64,000 nucleotides of DNA from an uncultured bacterium (lineage in GTDB: Bacteria > Muiribacteriota > Ozemobacteria > Ozemobacterales > Ozemobacteraceae): the NCBI GenBank assembly GCA_937949615.1, contig CALEDQ010000019.1:1-64000 (forward strand). The letters run 5' to 3'. Of this stretch, positions 39,860-50,836 are shown in pieces (position 1 is the stretch's first letter; every line of letters starts with the position of its first letter). The position numbers and the translations under genes are program-made. Under the pieces are notes generated by a model. That model was not told the origin of the DNA, ran no database searches, and saw nothing but the letters and a program-made list of their open reading frames with translations.

Positions 39860-42800
39860 CTACCATTCGAAATACTCATTTTCGCCAGAAACGGAGCGCC
39901 CGGTATTCGGTGAAAAGATCTGAACACCTGACCCTGAGTAAGCGGTTGGCGCAGTCTGATCGGCAAAAAAGGCTTTTTCCAGCTGAATTCCGTCGAAATA
40001 AGCGGTAGTAGAGGCCGTATAACCAGCAGGGGTCGAGTTCTGCAGATGAATGATGGTTTCGCTTGCCAGGTTCTGATCGAACTGGTAGTCAAATGCCAGA
40101 TAGACTCGATACCAGGTCTGGTGATCAGGGTGAGCAATCGAAGAGTCGAGCAGCACTTCGCTTTTGCCGGCATAGGCTACCGGACCAATCGGCACGAGGG
40201 CTCCGTCAGAGGCTATTCTAGCCCCGAATGACGATTTCGGGTCGCCATTCGCATCGATCAGAGTGAATTTCAATTCAGCCGAGCCAGTGCCCGGGCTTAT
40301 AAAAGCCGAAAGTATGTATCTTGAAGGCAAAGCGAAGGTTTCGGTCGCGATCTTCTGATAAATCGAATCTTTGAGATTAAAACCGGTTGAAACCTTGAAC
40401 TCGACAAAATCACCGGCAAGCAGATTGTCTTCGGGCACGATCGAATATCTGACCATGGCAGAAAGCTGCTCTTCATAATCGATCTGGCCCTGCACAATCA
40501 CTTCTGAACTGTTGAGGAATTCAAGATTCCCGCTGGGAAGCGCACTGAAAGAAGAAAGGCTCAAAGGATCGACATTCTCGACAAGAATACTCGGGTAAGA
40601 AGCCAGCAGAGTCCACGGGTTGCCAAAGTTATCAATCGCCCGCACTCTGAAATTGAAAGGCTTGTCCTTATACACCGTGCCGTTGTTTGCCGGCGAAAGA
40701 ATCTCGAAAGAATCAAATCTTGGCTCTTTTATAAATTTCAGGTCAGTTGCGGTGTCTGACAGACTATATGCTGCGCTTGTCGCTTCTATATCGAGCAGAG
40801 TCGGGCTCTGAAGCGTCGAATAGGTTACTTTCAGATAGAACTCCTGGCTGCCAAGGCTGTCAACTTCAAGAAGCTGTGTCACCAGCGCCGGAATAATGGC
40901 GGCATCGGTGGCGGTCGAACCGGTACCGGGTGCCACGGCAAAATCGATATCACCGGTAAAATTGGCTACCGGGTAACCATTCACATCTTTAATCGTAACT
41001 TTCACCTTGAACCAGTTATTCCAGAAAAAGTCTGACGACGCAGTTGGCAATGGCTCAAGCACCAGCTTTACCGGTGGCCCGAAAACCTTGATCGGCCCAC
41101 CGGTATCACGCATGCCGGTAACATTATCGATCGCGCTGATATAGATTTCCTGACTCTTGTTGTATGTCTGATCCAGAATCTTCGCCTCACCATCGACGAA
41201 ATCTTCGGGGTTGATGAACTGCACACCGAGATAGCCGGTAGAAGTGGCATTAAGCTTCAACTGAATCGGGCCGTCAGGAATGAAGTCAGTCTTAACCTGC
41301 CCGTCAGCAGAAATGGCGGCAACCGTCATGACAAAATCGGCGTTCAATGGCGCATAGTCAGGTACAGTAATTCGCAAAGCTGAAGCGGCGCCGGGTTTAA
41401 CCAGCAATGGGCTGAAAGAACCGCCCAATCCACCTGAATTCACGCTTACCGTGTAAGTTCCAGGCGTTGCAATCTGAGCCGTGGTCGTGGCATAAACGCC
41501 ATCGACAAATTCAGCCGCGGGTATGGCTGCCGGAAGTATGTCTGAATTGAAGCCAAGGGTTGCAAGGGCATTCAGGGCAGCATCGGTAGCAGCCCAGGTT
41601 TTAACGACGGCACCCGAAGCATCAACGGCCTTAATCAACATTGGAAAAGGCTTTCCGGCCTGCTGCGGCGAAAATGTTTCAATAGCAAACCCGGTGACTG
41701 CAAGAGCGCTGGCCCGATGCAGACTGATTACCGCAGAACCCGAAGCATCAGGCCAGGTATCAGATATGATTCTAAACCCGAAATCACCAGCGCTGGCACC
41801 GGTATCAGGCCGGTTTGCAGACAGCCAGGTATAGCTTTTCGCTTCTTCCCAGGCAACAGAAGGCGCTGCAGGCGTGAGCGTAACATCAGTCAGCGGGCCA
41901 AGGCTCCAGGAAATGCGCTGCGAAGTTACATTGCCGGTAAAATTCAGTTTTTCCTGGTCATAAATATCGATGGCAGATAATTGGAGTGGAAAAGGGGTCT
42001 CGTCAGTCTGATGAGTATTAACTGCGATATTGAAGCGGTGCAGCGGCCCGAAAAATTGTAATGTGCCCGAAAAACCCGAGCGGCCAAGAATGTTGTCGGT
42101 GGCGGTAATTCTGATTTTACCCGGCTGATCGTAATATACGGCCGACAGTGTCGCCACGCCATCGACAAAGACGACCGTCGAAGATGAAAGCGAACCGGGG
42201 CCGTTTTCGGAGAGATGAACGGTGCCGCTGTAGTCGGTTTTGATGTTGCCGATTGTGTCGTAGGCCACCAGAAACAGAGGAAACGAAGCGTTAACTGTCT
42301 GAAAATAATTATTGGCAAAAGGTTCGACGGTTGAGGTGCCCGGAACAACAGAAAAGTGTGACAGATTGGTCGGTTTAAAGCTTACCGTCAATGAACCGAT
42401 CTTGTCGGACATCGTCTTATCGGTCGCCCAGAGAGTGATATCACCGGCAACCCAGTTTCTGGCATACAGTTCTTTGACGCCGTTCGTGAAGCCAGATGCC
42501 TGAGCCGGTGCCATCGGCGGATCAACCAGCTGATCGAGACTGTTTCTGGCTTCGAGAAAAACGCCGGTGCCATTGTAGTTGGTATAAACCGCGCCATCTG
42601 GACCAACAGCCTTGACGACCAGTTTAAAAGCATCACCAACGGTCGGTTCTGCCGGAACGGTTTCGAGATCGAAACGTTCAAAAAGAGTCGAGGGCGGCAG
42701 CAGATTGACGAGACGATCGCCATATACTGAACCAAATTTGCAGGCAATGGTATTCTCAGCCGGCAGAAGCCCCGAATCATTCAATTCTACAGACGGAACC

Positions 42801-45800
42801 AGCAGCTGCCCATTCGAGAAACCACCGGCACTGACCGGCATAACCGTTTCAAAAGCGGTTAAAAGACTGACCGTCTCGCTGAAATTGGTCTTGAGATTGC
42901 CGTAATCGTCATAAACCTTGATCAGCAGGTTAAAAGGCACACCGGCCGTCTGGGTTGCATTGCAGCTCAGATCGAAACGCGTCGCCGGCCCAGGCAGAAC
43001 ACTGAGCGGAAACTGATGTGTCATGGTCGCATTGACCATATCGACCACCTGCAGCATGACCGGCCCCGGAGTAATCAACACGAATTGAGAGGTAAAGATC
43101 TTTTCGCCGGCGTCACCGGCAACAAACTGGTAGTCTGACGGCAAAAGCACCGACGGATGCGTATCGTTGCACGAAAACCTTATCTGGCCGACATAATTGC
43201 GGGCAATGTTTCCGAATTCGTCAAGCGCTCTGACAGTAACAGAAAAGGGAATACCGGAATTTGGCGACGTGGTGGTAACACTCATCAGCAGTGAAGCCGG
43301 CGTAGCGTTACCTATCTCTATCGCATTACTGACGCCGCTGCGATAACTGCTCTGACCGGTCACATTAATTGTTTCAGCCTTGGTAAAGTAGACGCCCGGG
43401 GTAAGTGTCGCCAGCCCAGAAAGCCAGCTGCCGGCCGCCAGAGCCGGCGGATTATAGACGGCACTGCCGCCGGTGCGATTGTCTGAAAAAGCCATAGAAG
43501 CGCTGTAATCGGTTTTAACGTTGTTAAATATATCGAGCGCCGTAACCAGCAAAGGAAAAACAGTGCCGGCGGTCTGTGGAGAAAGGGCAAAAAGCGAAAA
43601 TGCTCCGATTCTGCCAGGGTTAACGGCAATTGGCGGGGAAACAGCCGTAAGTGCTCCGTCAGTTACGGTAATAGTGCTGGTCGGGCCGTTATAAAGAATT
43701 GAAGCGTTGTAAAAAGTGTGCTGACCGGCATCGGCAGCCGGCACCAGCGTATAGTCGCCCGGTGCCAGACCTGAAAATGGCGCGACATCTGAGGTAGTGA
43801 AAGACCAGGTTTTATTATAATCGTCAGCGATATTTCCGAACGTGTCGAGTGCCCGAACAGTTATTGTAAAGGGCACGCCGGCCGTTACTGTCGCCGGAGC
43901 GACTATTTCGAGATGGTCTGCGACGCCTCCGAGAATTTCGACATCGGTCTGTGAAGTAATTGTGTCAGAAAATGACGCAATCATCGCTGCCGGTGGCTCA
44001 ACATTTCTATCTTCAAACAAAGCTCCCTGATCAGCAGGGGTGTAACCAATCTCGATCTGATTCACAAACGGGGTTGCATCATAAAAAGTCTCGCCATTGT
44101 ATGTTCCGATAATGTGTGCATCGAGAACCAGAGAATATTGAATGTATCTTCGATTGTTAAAAGCTGATGGATTGGCGTTATAAAGACCGGCACCAGCGAC
44201 TGCAAGAGGCAGTTGAGTCCAGGGCTGGGCGGCAATGGCAGACGCGTTGTTACTGCCCCTGAAAAACAATCTGACGTTGCCTGAATTGAAATTTGCCTGC
44301 AGCTGAAGCGGGTTGGTCAGAGTTACTGAAGAAGTGCCAATATCGTAAACTACCGAAGTAAAACTGGCCGCCTGTGGATAACGATTGACCCTGAATTCGT
44401 CAAAGAAAGCTCTGGCCGGCCTTGTTGCATTTCCAGCTCCTATTGAGATACCAAGCTTCGTGAGGTTAACACCCATGTCGGGGTGCGGGTTGGTTGTGGC
44501 AGCAACCGCCTGCCCCGAAGAATCAAGGAGTCTCCAGCTCTGGCCATCATGGCATGCCTGCGGATAAAACCGCCCCGGTGTAGTACCAGTGTGTGGATTG
44601 CGGACAAGACGAACCCACATTGGGTGTGTGTTGGCTATGGAGAGATCGGTGGTAAAACGCCGCCGGAATCTTCTGGTATTGTCGGCATAAGGAGCGATTA
44701 TACCAGGAACAACACGATAGACAGACTGCACGAAAAACACGCCTATTTCGCGATTGTTTGCGTAGCCATTATCAACACGCCGCAACATGGCCGAAACAAA
44801 ACGGGGTCGGTTGACGCTGCTGTCGTCACGCATGAGCAAACCGGCATGGTAGGGCGAATATTCGAGAACCATGTCATACCATATTCGCCTTATTGCCAGA
44901 GTTGCCTCAAAGGCAAAAATATCATTCGCAGGCCAGTCGAAATACAGGTAAAAGTAGCTGTCATCTGAATGTTCATACCAGTTAACGCCGGCACCAGCAC
45001 CGGTGGCTGCCGGAGTGGGATGCGTCGACAACGAACCATCCCCGACGGTCCACATCTCAAGCTGGTCATTCAGAACCGAAAAGGTATCTGCCGGCAGAAC
45101 TTCACTATACCGAACGATTACGATACCAGAACCACCGTCACCACCACGTCTGGCACTGTTTATGCCACCCGCGGCGGCGCCACCGCCACCACCGGTATTG
45201 GCAGCACCGTTGTTGCCATTACCGGTACTGCTGCCCGCCCCGCCGCCGCCATTGCCGCCGGCACCGGCTGAAGTGTCGCCAGCACCGCCACCACCGCCGG
45301 CATAAAATAAACTGGCGCCAGAAATATTATTCTGTAATCCGACCCCGCCGGCACCGCCCTGACCGTTGCCGGGCGAAGCGCCACCGGCCGCGCCGGCACC
45401 ACCACCACCGCCGCCAGCACGACGATTGGCGGTATTATTATATCTGCCGGTACTGCCATTGTTTCCCTGTCCAGCGGTTCCGGTGCCGCCAGGTCCCTGA
45501 GGCGCCGTCAGGTCACCGCCACCGGCGCCGCCGCCTGAACCACCGTTGCGGCCGGCGTTATTGCCATTGGCGCCGGTTCCCCCGCCACCACCGCCGGTAG
45601 AAACGATGGCGCCAAAACTTGAGTTCTGCCCGCTACTGCCGGGAGAATTGTTTGTGCCGCCTGGTGCACCTGCACCTCCATCGCCAACGGTTATGGCAAC
45701 AGGGACGCCAGGTGTAACAGCCAAAGTTCCGGAACGCATGCCACCGGCGCCACCACCACCGCCATACCAGGCGCCACCGCCACCACCACCGGCAACAACC

Positions 45801-48800
45801 AAGTAATCAACCGATGTAATACCGGCTGGTGGCGTAAAAGAATGGTTCCCTACCGAATCGAAAACTACTACCGTTAAAGCCTGACCATCGAGCCCGACAC
45901 GCTGTGCTTTCCAGATACCGGCAGGGGACATCTTCAGATTGCTCGAAAAATCCTCATCATACAGTCCCTTGATCGAAATCTGCTGTTTGGTCGGGTCGAT
46001 CCGCAGATTACTGCTAGCCGAAGCAATAATGAAATCATCGGTCAGCCAGCTGCGGTTTTCATCCTGATTGAATCTGCCGGTGCGACCAGAGAGAATGAGC
46101 AGCTTCGGATCGAGAAAAACATTGCCGGCCGCGACGGCAGAAAGATCGATGCTCTCTGTGGCACGACGAGCGTAATTATCGAAATTATCCCACCATTCTA
46201 CGGTCCATGGAAAAGCAGCCCCGGCCTTCTGCGGACTGTCAGCCGAAAGGGTTATACGACTGACAGGACCAGGGTGTGACATAAAACTTACTGACCCTTT
46301 CTGGGTCGGTGCAATCTGAGGGGTTGCCAGCATTGACAGAAAACCCGTTCGCGAAACAATTGCCCAGAAAGTAACCGATGATTCGCCGGCAACATCGATC
46401 GAGCTGCTGTAATTGACACCATCGCGCGAAACCAGAACCGTGCCGTCGGAAATGCTGAAATCAATTCTGGAAGTTATGTCGACATCGGTTTCACGTATCG
46501 AAAACGATTTAAAAATCATCTGAAAAGGCTCAGAGGCAACGACCTGACGATCCGGCAGAGACAGCCAGCTGCGCAGGTATGGAAATTCGGCAGCGGCATT
46601 ACGTGGGTTATCAACCCGCAGAACGTGCGTAATGGCGCCATTGGCAACGCTGCCGATGGGATTAGGCGTAAATGTGACCGTTACATTGCTGGGGGCATTT
46701 GTCGTGCCGTAGTCCCAGCGCAGAAAAAAGGTCTTTGCCCCGTTGTCAGCAGAAGAAAAGGTATACGGCGATGGCGATACCGAAAAGCCAAAGCCGCCCG
46801 CCTGAGTTATATTGATTGCCTGAGTGAACTGCGGCGTTGGATTACCGTATTGGTCGATCACTCTTACAGAAAACGGGTTAACCAGTTCACTGGAAGCCGC
46901 AGTCGGAAAATCGCCGGTGATCGAATTGGCCGGCCCGGCATCAACAAGAATCGGCAAACTTGTCGTTTCGCTTAAACCGGCCGAAGTTGCCATCAGTCGC
47001 TGCGAACCTGCAGTTGTAAAGATCCAGAGACCGTCATAGCTTGCCTGATTTGCAAATACTATCACCTGCGAAGGCGTCGAAGACGCTTTTTTATCGGTTG
47101 ATGAAACTGCGACATTGCCAGTGTAATTAACAGGGTTGCCGAAGGCATCAACTACCTTTACACGGTAGGAAACCGCAATGCCTGCTTCTGTTAAAAGGGT
47201 CGGCAGTTCAAATTCGAGCGCACGCGGGGCTGAAGCCTGAACCGATACCGCCATATTCCCTGAAATTGCAGGATTTGCGATATCAAAAACCGATAATTGA
47301 TAGCCACCAGCAGTGAAGTAGGTCGCCTGAAAGGTTCCCTGGCCATTAACCAGAGTAGAATCCTGTGGTATCAGAGCCTGAGAATCAAGGGTTGTAAAGC
47401 GGATCCCGCCATTATACTGTTCATTAAGATTGCCGGCCGAGTTTGAAGCCGTGACATTGAAAGAAAAATTCTGGCCGGCAACCAGCGTCACGATATCAGG
47501 CGACAGAGCAAAATTTACGGTTTCACCGCTGACGACCGAGATCATATCGGTGGTGACGGAATTGCCTGAAAGCGCGTCGGTAGCTGTTATCGTGAAGTTA
47601 CCGAGATCTGTCGGGGTTACGGCAAGAAGAAACCGCTTATAGCCATTTTCGAAATCCTGAAAAGTGTAATTGGCAGGTCCGACAACTGTCGGGTCAGAGT
47701 AACTGAAATTGACCGTGCCGGTAAAGCCATCGAGCTGGTTACCGAAACGGTCTTTCAGATTGAGGTCAAAAGACAGAGAGGTGCCCAGATCGATAGACAG
47801 CAAATCGGGCCGAAGCTCGACAACCGGGTCGCTGTCATCGGCATTGATAGAAACGAAATCGGAAATACCAACCTTGCCCGAGTCTTCGACTCTGATTTTG
47901 ATATTTTCAGCCTTGGTAAACCTCGCGCCATTGGCACCAGAAAAAACTTTTACGCCGGCATCGGCAGAAGTGAAAGTGTAAGAAACCGGCAGACTTGCGT
48001 CACCGCCAGTTGCAGTATGCGAGATAACAGCAGTGCCGGTATAGTTGGTCAACAGGTTTCCCTGGTTATCGCGGGCTCTTATGGTGAAAGTGAAGGTTGC
48101 ACCGGCATCGGCGGCCGGCGGCGTAATAATTTCGAATTCGGCCAGGCCTGAAGGTCTGACATTGAGAAAAAGCAGACCTATTTTCGAGCTGTCTTTAACA
48201 TCTTCGACTCTCAGAATCACATTATCAGATGCGCCTGACAATGAAATCGGAATGGCGAGAAAGCCATCAAGAAATTTATAGCCGGTTGTCATCGGCGGAG
48301 AACAGGCTCCGACCGACGGTATAATTCGACAGGCACCGTCGTAAGAGGTCAGAACATTGTCAGACAGGTCTCTGGCTTCTATCGTCAGAGTGAAAGGAAC
48401 CCCGGCAAGCTGGTAATAACCGGCATCAACGACAAAACGGTTCAATGACGGCGGCACCGCCGGATGAACGTTGAGGCCAAGCTCTCCGGTCAGCGCCGTG
48501 GCAGTCAATGCCGTCAGGGTCAGATTGCCTGAGGTATCGAGAGTGACCGGCTGATTGCTGAGACCGGCAACGATGTTGCCAGCGACCGGAGATACGGTGC
48601 CCAGAGATGAAGACAAGGAAAAGGTCGTATTCACACCGTTATTGAGATTGCCATAGTTATCTACTGCAGCAATGACCAGATTGAACGGAGTATTCTGATA
48701 TTGATCAGGCTCTGCAGTCAGGCGCAGTTTTGTTGCGACCCCGGCATTGACGAGAATATCCTGATATGACGCAATCCCGCTGCTGGCTTCTTTTACCTGA

Positions 48801-50836
48801 ACCCGTTGACTGGGGACTGTAAAAAAAGCACAGTCAGTCAGCGCAACAACACCATTTGCCAGATTTACCGAACCTGGAAAAGATGCTGGTGCAATGTCAG
48901 TGGTTTGAACTAAAATCTGGCCGTTATTGGCGGTATCGATATTGCCGTAGCGGTCTCTGGCGACAATCTGCCCCGAAAAAAGACTGCCGGCGGTTACGGC
49001 AGCCGGAAAAGCCTGCAGACCAAGAGAGACGGTTGGCCCCGGCAGCGTCTGAACCGGCAGCGAATCAGATGCGATCATTCCTGAAGTGGCTGTGATGCGA
49101 AAAATTTCGGCAACCGGGTTACGCGCCTGAAAAACTGTAGTGCCGTTGTCAAAGCTGGTAAATGAATGACTGCTTCTCGGAAATTCAACTGCCGGTGAAT
49201 CGGCAGTAAGAACGACATTACCGATAAAGCCTGTTACTGTGGCATTATTCTGATCGACAGCCGTTACCCGAAAATCAAAATAATCGCCGGCGCCGGCCGT
49301 TGCGGGCACATCCACTCTGAACCCGGCGACAGGAAGGCGATAGAAGACCTCAATTTCATTCAGAATTGGGGAAAACGAAGTATCGTCTGTGGAAAGAATG
49401 GCACGCACCTGAATGTATCTGTTTGCCGGGCTCTCAATAGCACTGCCATTGATGCTGATAACACTGCTCCAGGCAGAATAAGGACCACCCGCCGCAGCAG
49501 CCGTGCGTGTCTGAAAAATAACCGAGGTTCCGGGAGCTGTTGTATTTGCCGACCAGGTCAGCGACTCAAAAACCGGATTGGCAACGCCCGTATCGAATAC
49601 CTTCGATTCGTAAACACCCGTCACCGCGTAGCCAGCGGTTTCTTCACCATTCATCAAAGAATCAAGCGGATATTTAAGCTTCAATTCAGCCCAGTCAAAC
49701 TGACTGCGGCGCTCGCGCAGAGTGGTCGCTGCGCCAACTGAAGTCCACATGCCAAGCCCTGGAATGATGTCTCTTGTCGTCACCGGGGTAAAGTCGACCG
49801 AGGCTTCTGTCCAGTCGGAGAAACCAGCAGAAACGAAATAACGGCGGTCTCGGCCGATAGTCGTGGTTCGAAGCAGCAGCATCGAATACCAGCCCTGGGT
49901 AAAAGAGGCCGAAGTAAAACGCCTCTGGGCGGTGAGAATATAGGTGCCGGTCGATGGCCCATTGACAGTCTGCTCATAGGCCCGCCAGGCACCAACCGGG
50001 TAGTTGACCCCTTCCGGGTAACCTATTGAAAGACATGCATTACTGTCAAATCCTGTATAGCCAACGGGAATGATAGATATGCCGGTTTCAATTCCCATTG
50101 TTGGATTAGTGGCATTCGGCGCCGCCAGAACGGCCAGGCCATCGGCGGATTGAACCGCCGTAACGCCGGCACAAAGCGACCAGTCAGTAAGACCTTCTTC
50201 AAAATCATGATTGTTGATATAAAACTGGCTGAGGGTCTTGTCTTCGACGCTCAAAGCTTCAGGGTTCATGTAATACAGGTGATAAGTGTTACTCGCTGCC
50301 GGCCAGCTCGGGTGCGCATTGGCTTCAAAAAGCAGCTTAACCGGGGTTGTGGCGTTATCGGTCGGGCGCTCAAAATCGAGCAGGCGAAAGGGAATCTGAT
50401 TGCCGGCCCAGTCGGTAAGACGAAGGTCAGACCAGTCAGGCCGTGCATTACCTATCTGCGTGAGATCGACCTGAACCTTTTCATTGATTCTCTGGGCTTT
50501 TCCGCGATTAAGGGGGGCGGTGTGGGTATGAAAATCATCGGGAATGGTGAACGCTATCTGGCGCTTTCTGGCCCAGACACCACGGCCGCCGAACTTCAGA
50601 GCCGGACTGCCATCGTCTTCACCCGGATTTCTGTTTTTCAGACGCAGAAAGCCGGCAGAAACACCCGCCGTATCAGAAGCGACCACATCGTTAAAAATCG
50701 CGCCGGCAGCGGCGAATTCTGCTGTATCACTGATTTTGAATGATGCCGCATCGAGCTTCACAGAAGCGGCAAAAAAGATAAAGAAGACAAACAGGAAACA
50801 GATATGAATAAATTTTAAGTATCTATATGGCATCAT
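39860..50836 (-). CDS. Giant 3658-aa surface protein of repeated Ig-like modules
   Basis: One uninterrupted frame of 10,977 bp with a signal peptide (residues 1-30, ending near LDA-A). About residues 95-200 resemble DUF2341. From about residue 500 to 1560 and 2300 to 3430 there are some 21 modules of about 100 aa, each opening with a pattern like AG-x-PF-x-[LI]-x-V-x-A-x-D-x-x-GN and continuing N-[YF]-x-G. This is an Ig/Big-like bacterial adhesin repeat. Residues about 1670-1915 are glycine-rich, and about 1920-2150 a DUF1349/LamG-like sandwich. No LPXTG, autotransporter or type I C-terminus is evident, so the export and anchoring route is unknown. Overlaps the upstream membrane-protein gene by 14 bp. 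Confidence 0.85.
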   Translation of the reverse strand: MMPYRYLKFIHICFLFVFFIFFAASVKLDAASFKISDTAEFAAAGAIFNDVVASDTAGVSAGFLRLKNRNPGEDDGSPALKFGGRGVWARKRQIAFTIPDDFHTHTAPLNRGKAQRINEKVQVDLTQIGNARPDWSDLRLTDWAGNQIPFRLLDFERPTDNATTPVKLLFEANAHPSWPAASNTYHLYYMNPEALSVEDKTLSQFYINNHDFEEGLTDWSLCAGVTAVQSADGLAVLAAPNATNPTMGIETGISIIPVGYTGFDSNACLSIGYPEGVNYPVGAWRAYEQTVNGPSTGTYILTAQRRFTSASFTQGWYSMLLLRTTTIGRDRRYFVSAGFSDWTEASVDFTPVTTRDIIPGLGMWTSVGAATTLRERRSQFDWAELKLKYPLDSLMNGEETAGYAVTGVYESKVFDTGVANPVFESLTWSANTTAPGTSVIFQTRTAAAAGGPYSAWSSVISINGSAIESPANRYIQVRAILSTDDTSFSPILNEIEVFYRLPVAGFRVDVPATAGAGDYFDFRVTAVDQNNATVTGFIGNVVLTADSPAVEFPRSSHSFTSFDNGTTVFQARNPVAEIFRITATSGMIASDSLPVQTLPGPTVSLGLQAFPAAVTAGSLFSGQIVARDRYGNIDTANNGQILVQTTDIAPASFPGSVNLANGVVALTDCAFFTVPSQRVQVKEASSGIASYQDILVNAGVATKLRLTAEPDQYQNTPFNLVIAAVDNYGNLNNGVNTTFSLSSSLGTVSPVAGNIVAGLSNQPVTLDTSGNLTLTALTATALTGELGLNVHPAVPPSLNRFVVDAGYYQLAGVPFTLTIEARDLSDNVLTSYDGACRIIPSVGACSPPMTTGYKFLDGFLAIPISLSGASDNVILRVEDVKDSSKIGLLFLNVRPSGLAEFEIITPPAADAGATFTFTIRARDNQGNLLTNYTGTAVISHTATGGDASLPVSYTFTSADAGVKVFSGANGARFTKAENIKIRVEDSGKVGISDFVSINADDSDPVVELRPDLLSIDLGTSLSFDLNLKDRFGNQLDGFTGTVNFSYSDPTVVGPANYTFQDFENGYKRFLLAVTPTDLGNFTITATDALSGNSVTTDMISVVSGETVNFALSPDIVTLVAGQNFSFNVTASNSAGNLNEQYNGGIRFTTLDSQALIPQDSTLVNGQGTFQATYFTAGGYQLSVFDIANPAISGNMAVSVQASAPRALEFELPTLLTEAGIAVSYRVKVVDAFGNPVNYTGNVAVSSTDKKASSTPSQVIVFANQASYDGLWIFTTAGSQRLMATSAGLSETTSLPILVDAGPANSITGDFPTAASSELVNPFSVRVIDQYGNPTPQFTQAINITQAGGFGFSVSPSPYTFSSADNGAKTFFLRWDYGTTNAPSNVTVTFTPNPIGSVANGAITHVLRVDNPRNAAAEFPYLRSWLSLPDRQVVASEPFQMIFKSFSIRETDVDITSRIDFSISDGTVLVSRDGVNYSSSIDVAGESSVTFWAIVSRTGFLSMLATPQIAPTQKGSVSFMSHPGPVSRITLSADSPQKAGAAFPWTVEWWDNFDNYARRATESIDLSAVAAGNVFLDPKLLILSGRTGRFNQDENRSWLTDDFIIASASSNLRIDPTKQQISIKGLYDEDFSSNLKMSPAGIWKAQRVGLDGQALTVVVFDSVGNHSFTPPAGITSVDYLVVAGGGGGGAWYGGGGGAGGMRSGTLAVTPGVPVAITVGDGGAGAPGGTNNSPGSSGQNSSFGAIVSTGGGGGGTGANGNNAGRNGGSGGGAGGGDLTAPQGPGGTGTAGQGNNGSTGRYNNTANRRAGGGGGGAGAAGGASPGNGQGGAGGVGLQNNISGASLFYAGGGGGAGDTSAGAGGNGGGGAGSSTGNGNNGAANTGGGGGAAAGGINSARRGGDGGSGIVIVRYSEVLPADTFSVLNDQLEMWTVGDGSLSTHPTPAATGAGAGVNWYEHSDDSYFYLYFDWPANDIFAFEATLAIRRIWYDMVLEYSPYHAGLLMRDDSSVNRPRFVSAMLRRVDNGYANNREIGVFFVQSVYRVVPGIIAPYADNTRRFRRRFTTDLSIANTHPMWVRLVRNPHTGTTPGRFYPQACHDGQSWRLLDSSGQAVAATTNPHPDMGVNLTKLGISIGAGNATRPARAFFDEFRVNRYPQAASFTSVVYDIGTSSVTLTNPLQLQANFNSGNVRLFFRGSNNASAIAAQPWTQLPLAVAGAGLYNANPSAFNNRRYIQYSLVLDAHIIGTYNGETFYDATPFVNQIEIGYTPADQGALFEDRNVEPPAAMIASFSDTITSQTDVEILGGVADHLEIVAPATVTAGVPFTITVRALDTFGNIADDYNKTWSFTTSDVAPFSGLAPGDYTLVPAADAGQHTFYNASILYNGPTSTITVTDGALTAVSPPIAVNPGRIGAFSLFALSPQTAGTVFPLLVTALDIFNNVKTDYSASMAFSDNRTGGSAVYNPPALAAGSWLSGLATLTPGVYFTKAETINVTGQSSYRSGVSNAIEIGNATPASLLMSVTTTSPNSGIPFSVTVRALDEFGNIARNYVGQIRFSCNDTHPSVLLPSDYQFVAGDAGEKIFTSQFVLITPGPVMLQVVDMVNATMTHQFPLSVLPGPATRFDLSCNATQTAGVPFNLLIKVYDDYGNLKTNFSETVSLLTAFETVMPVSAGGFSNGQLLVPSVELNDSGLLPAENTIACKFGSVYGDRLVNLLPPSTLFERFDLETVPAEPTVGDAFKLVVKAVGPDGAVYTNYNGTGVFLEARNSLDQLVDPPMAPAQASGFTNGVKELYARNWVAGDITLWATDKTMSDKIGSLTVSFKPTNLSHFSVVPGTSTVEPFANNYFQTVNASFPLFLVAYDTIGNIKTDYSGTVHLSENGPGSLSSSTVVFVDGVATLSAVYYDQPGKIRITATDNILGRSGFSGTLQFFGPLHRFNIAVNTHQTDETPFPLQLSAIDIYDQEKLNFTGNVTSQRISWSLGPLTDVTLTPAAPSVAWEEAKSYTWLSANRPDTGASAGDFGFRIISDTWPDASGSAVISLHRASALAVTGFAIETFSPQQAGKPFPMLIKAVDASGAVVKTWAATDAALNALATLGFNSDILPAAIPAAEFVDGVYATTTAQIATPGTYTVSVNSGGLGGSFSPLLVKPGAASALRITVPDYAPLNADFVMTVAAISADGQVKTDFIPDGPIQLKLNATSTGYLGVQFINPEDFVDGEAKILDQTYNKSQEIYISAIDNVTGMRDTGGPIKVFGPPVKLVLEPLPTASSDFFWNNWFKVKVTIKDVNGYPVANFTGDIDFAVAPGTGSTATDAAIIPALVTQLLEVDSLGSQEFYLKVTYSTLQSPTLLDIEATSAAYSLSDTATDLKFIKEPRFDSFEILSPANNGTVYKDKPFNFRVRAIDNFGNPWTLLASYPSILVENVDPLSLSSFSALPSGNLEFLNSSEVIVQGQIDYEEQLSAMVRYSIVPEDNLLAGDFVEFKVSTGFNLKDSIYQKIATETFALPSRYILSAFISPGTGSAELKFTLIDANGDPKSSFGARIASDGALVPIGPVAYAGKSEVLLDSSIAHPDHQTWYRVYLAFDYQFDQNLASETIIHLQNSTPAGYTASTTAYFDGIQLEKAFFADQTAPTAYSGSGVQIFSPNTGRSVSGENEYFEW
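45105..45818 (-). other. Glycine-rich domain inside the giant protein
   Basis: In this 0.7-kb stretch the encoded chain is mostly Gly with Ala, Ser and Asn, framed by LVVAGGGGGG at the start and GIVIVRY at the end. Those end motifs match the glycine-rich domain of tail-fibre and adhesin proteins (Gly_rich_2 type). The DNA is locally much richer in G/C and repetitive (ccaccgcc units), so it is prone to slippage and assembly error. Confidence 0.75.
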
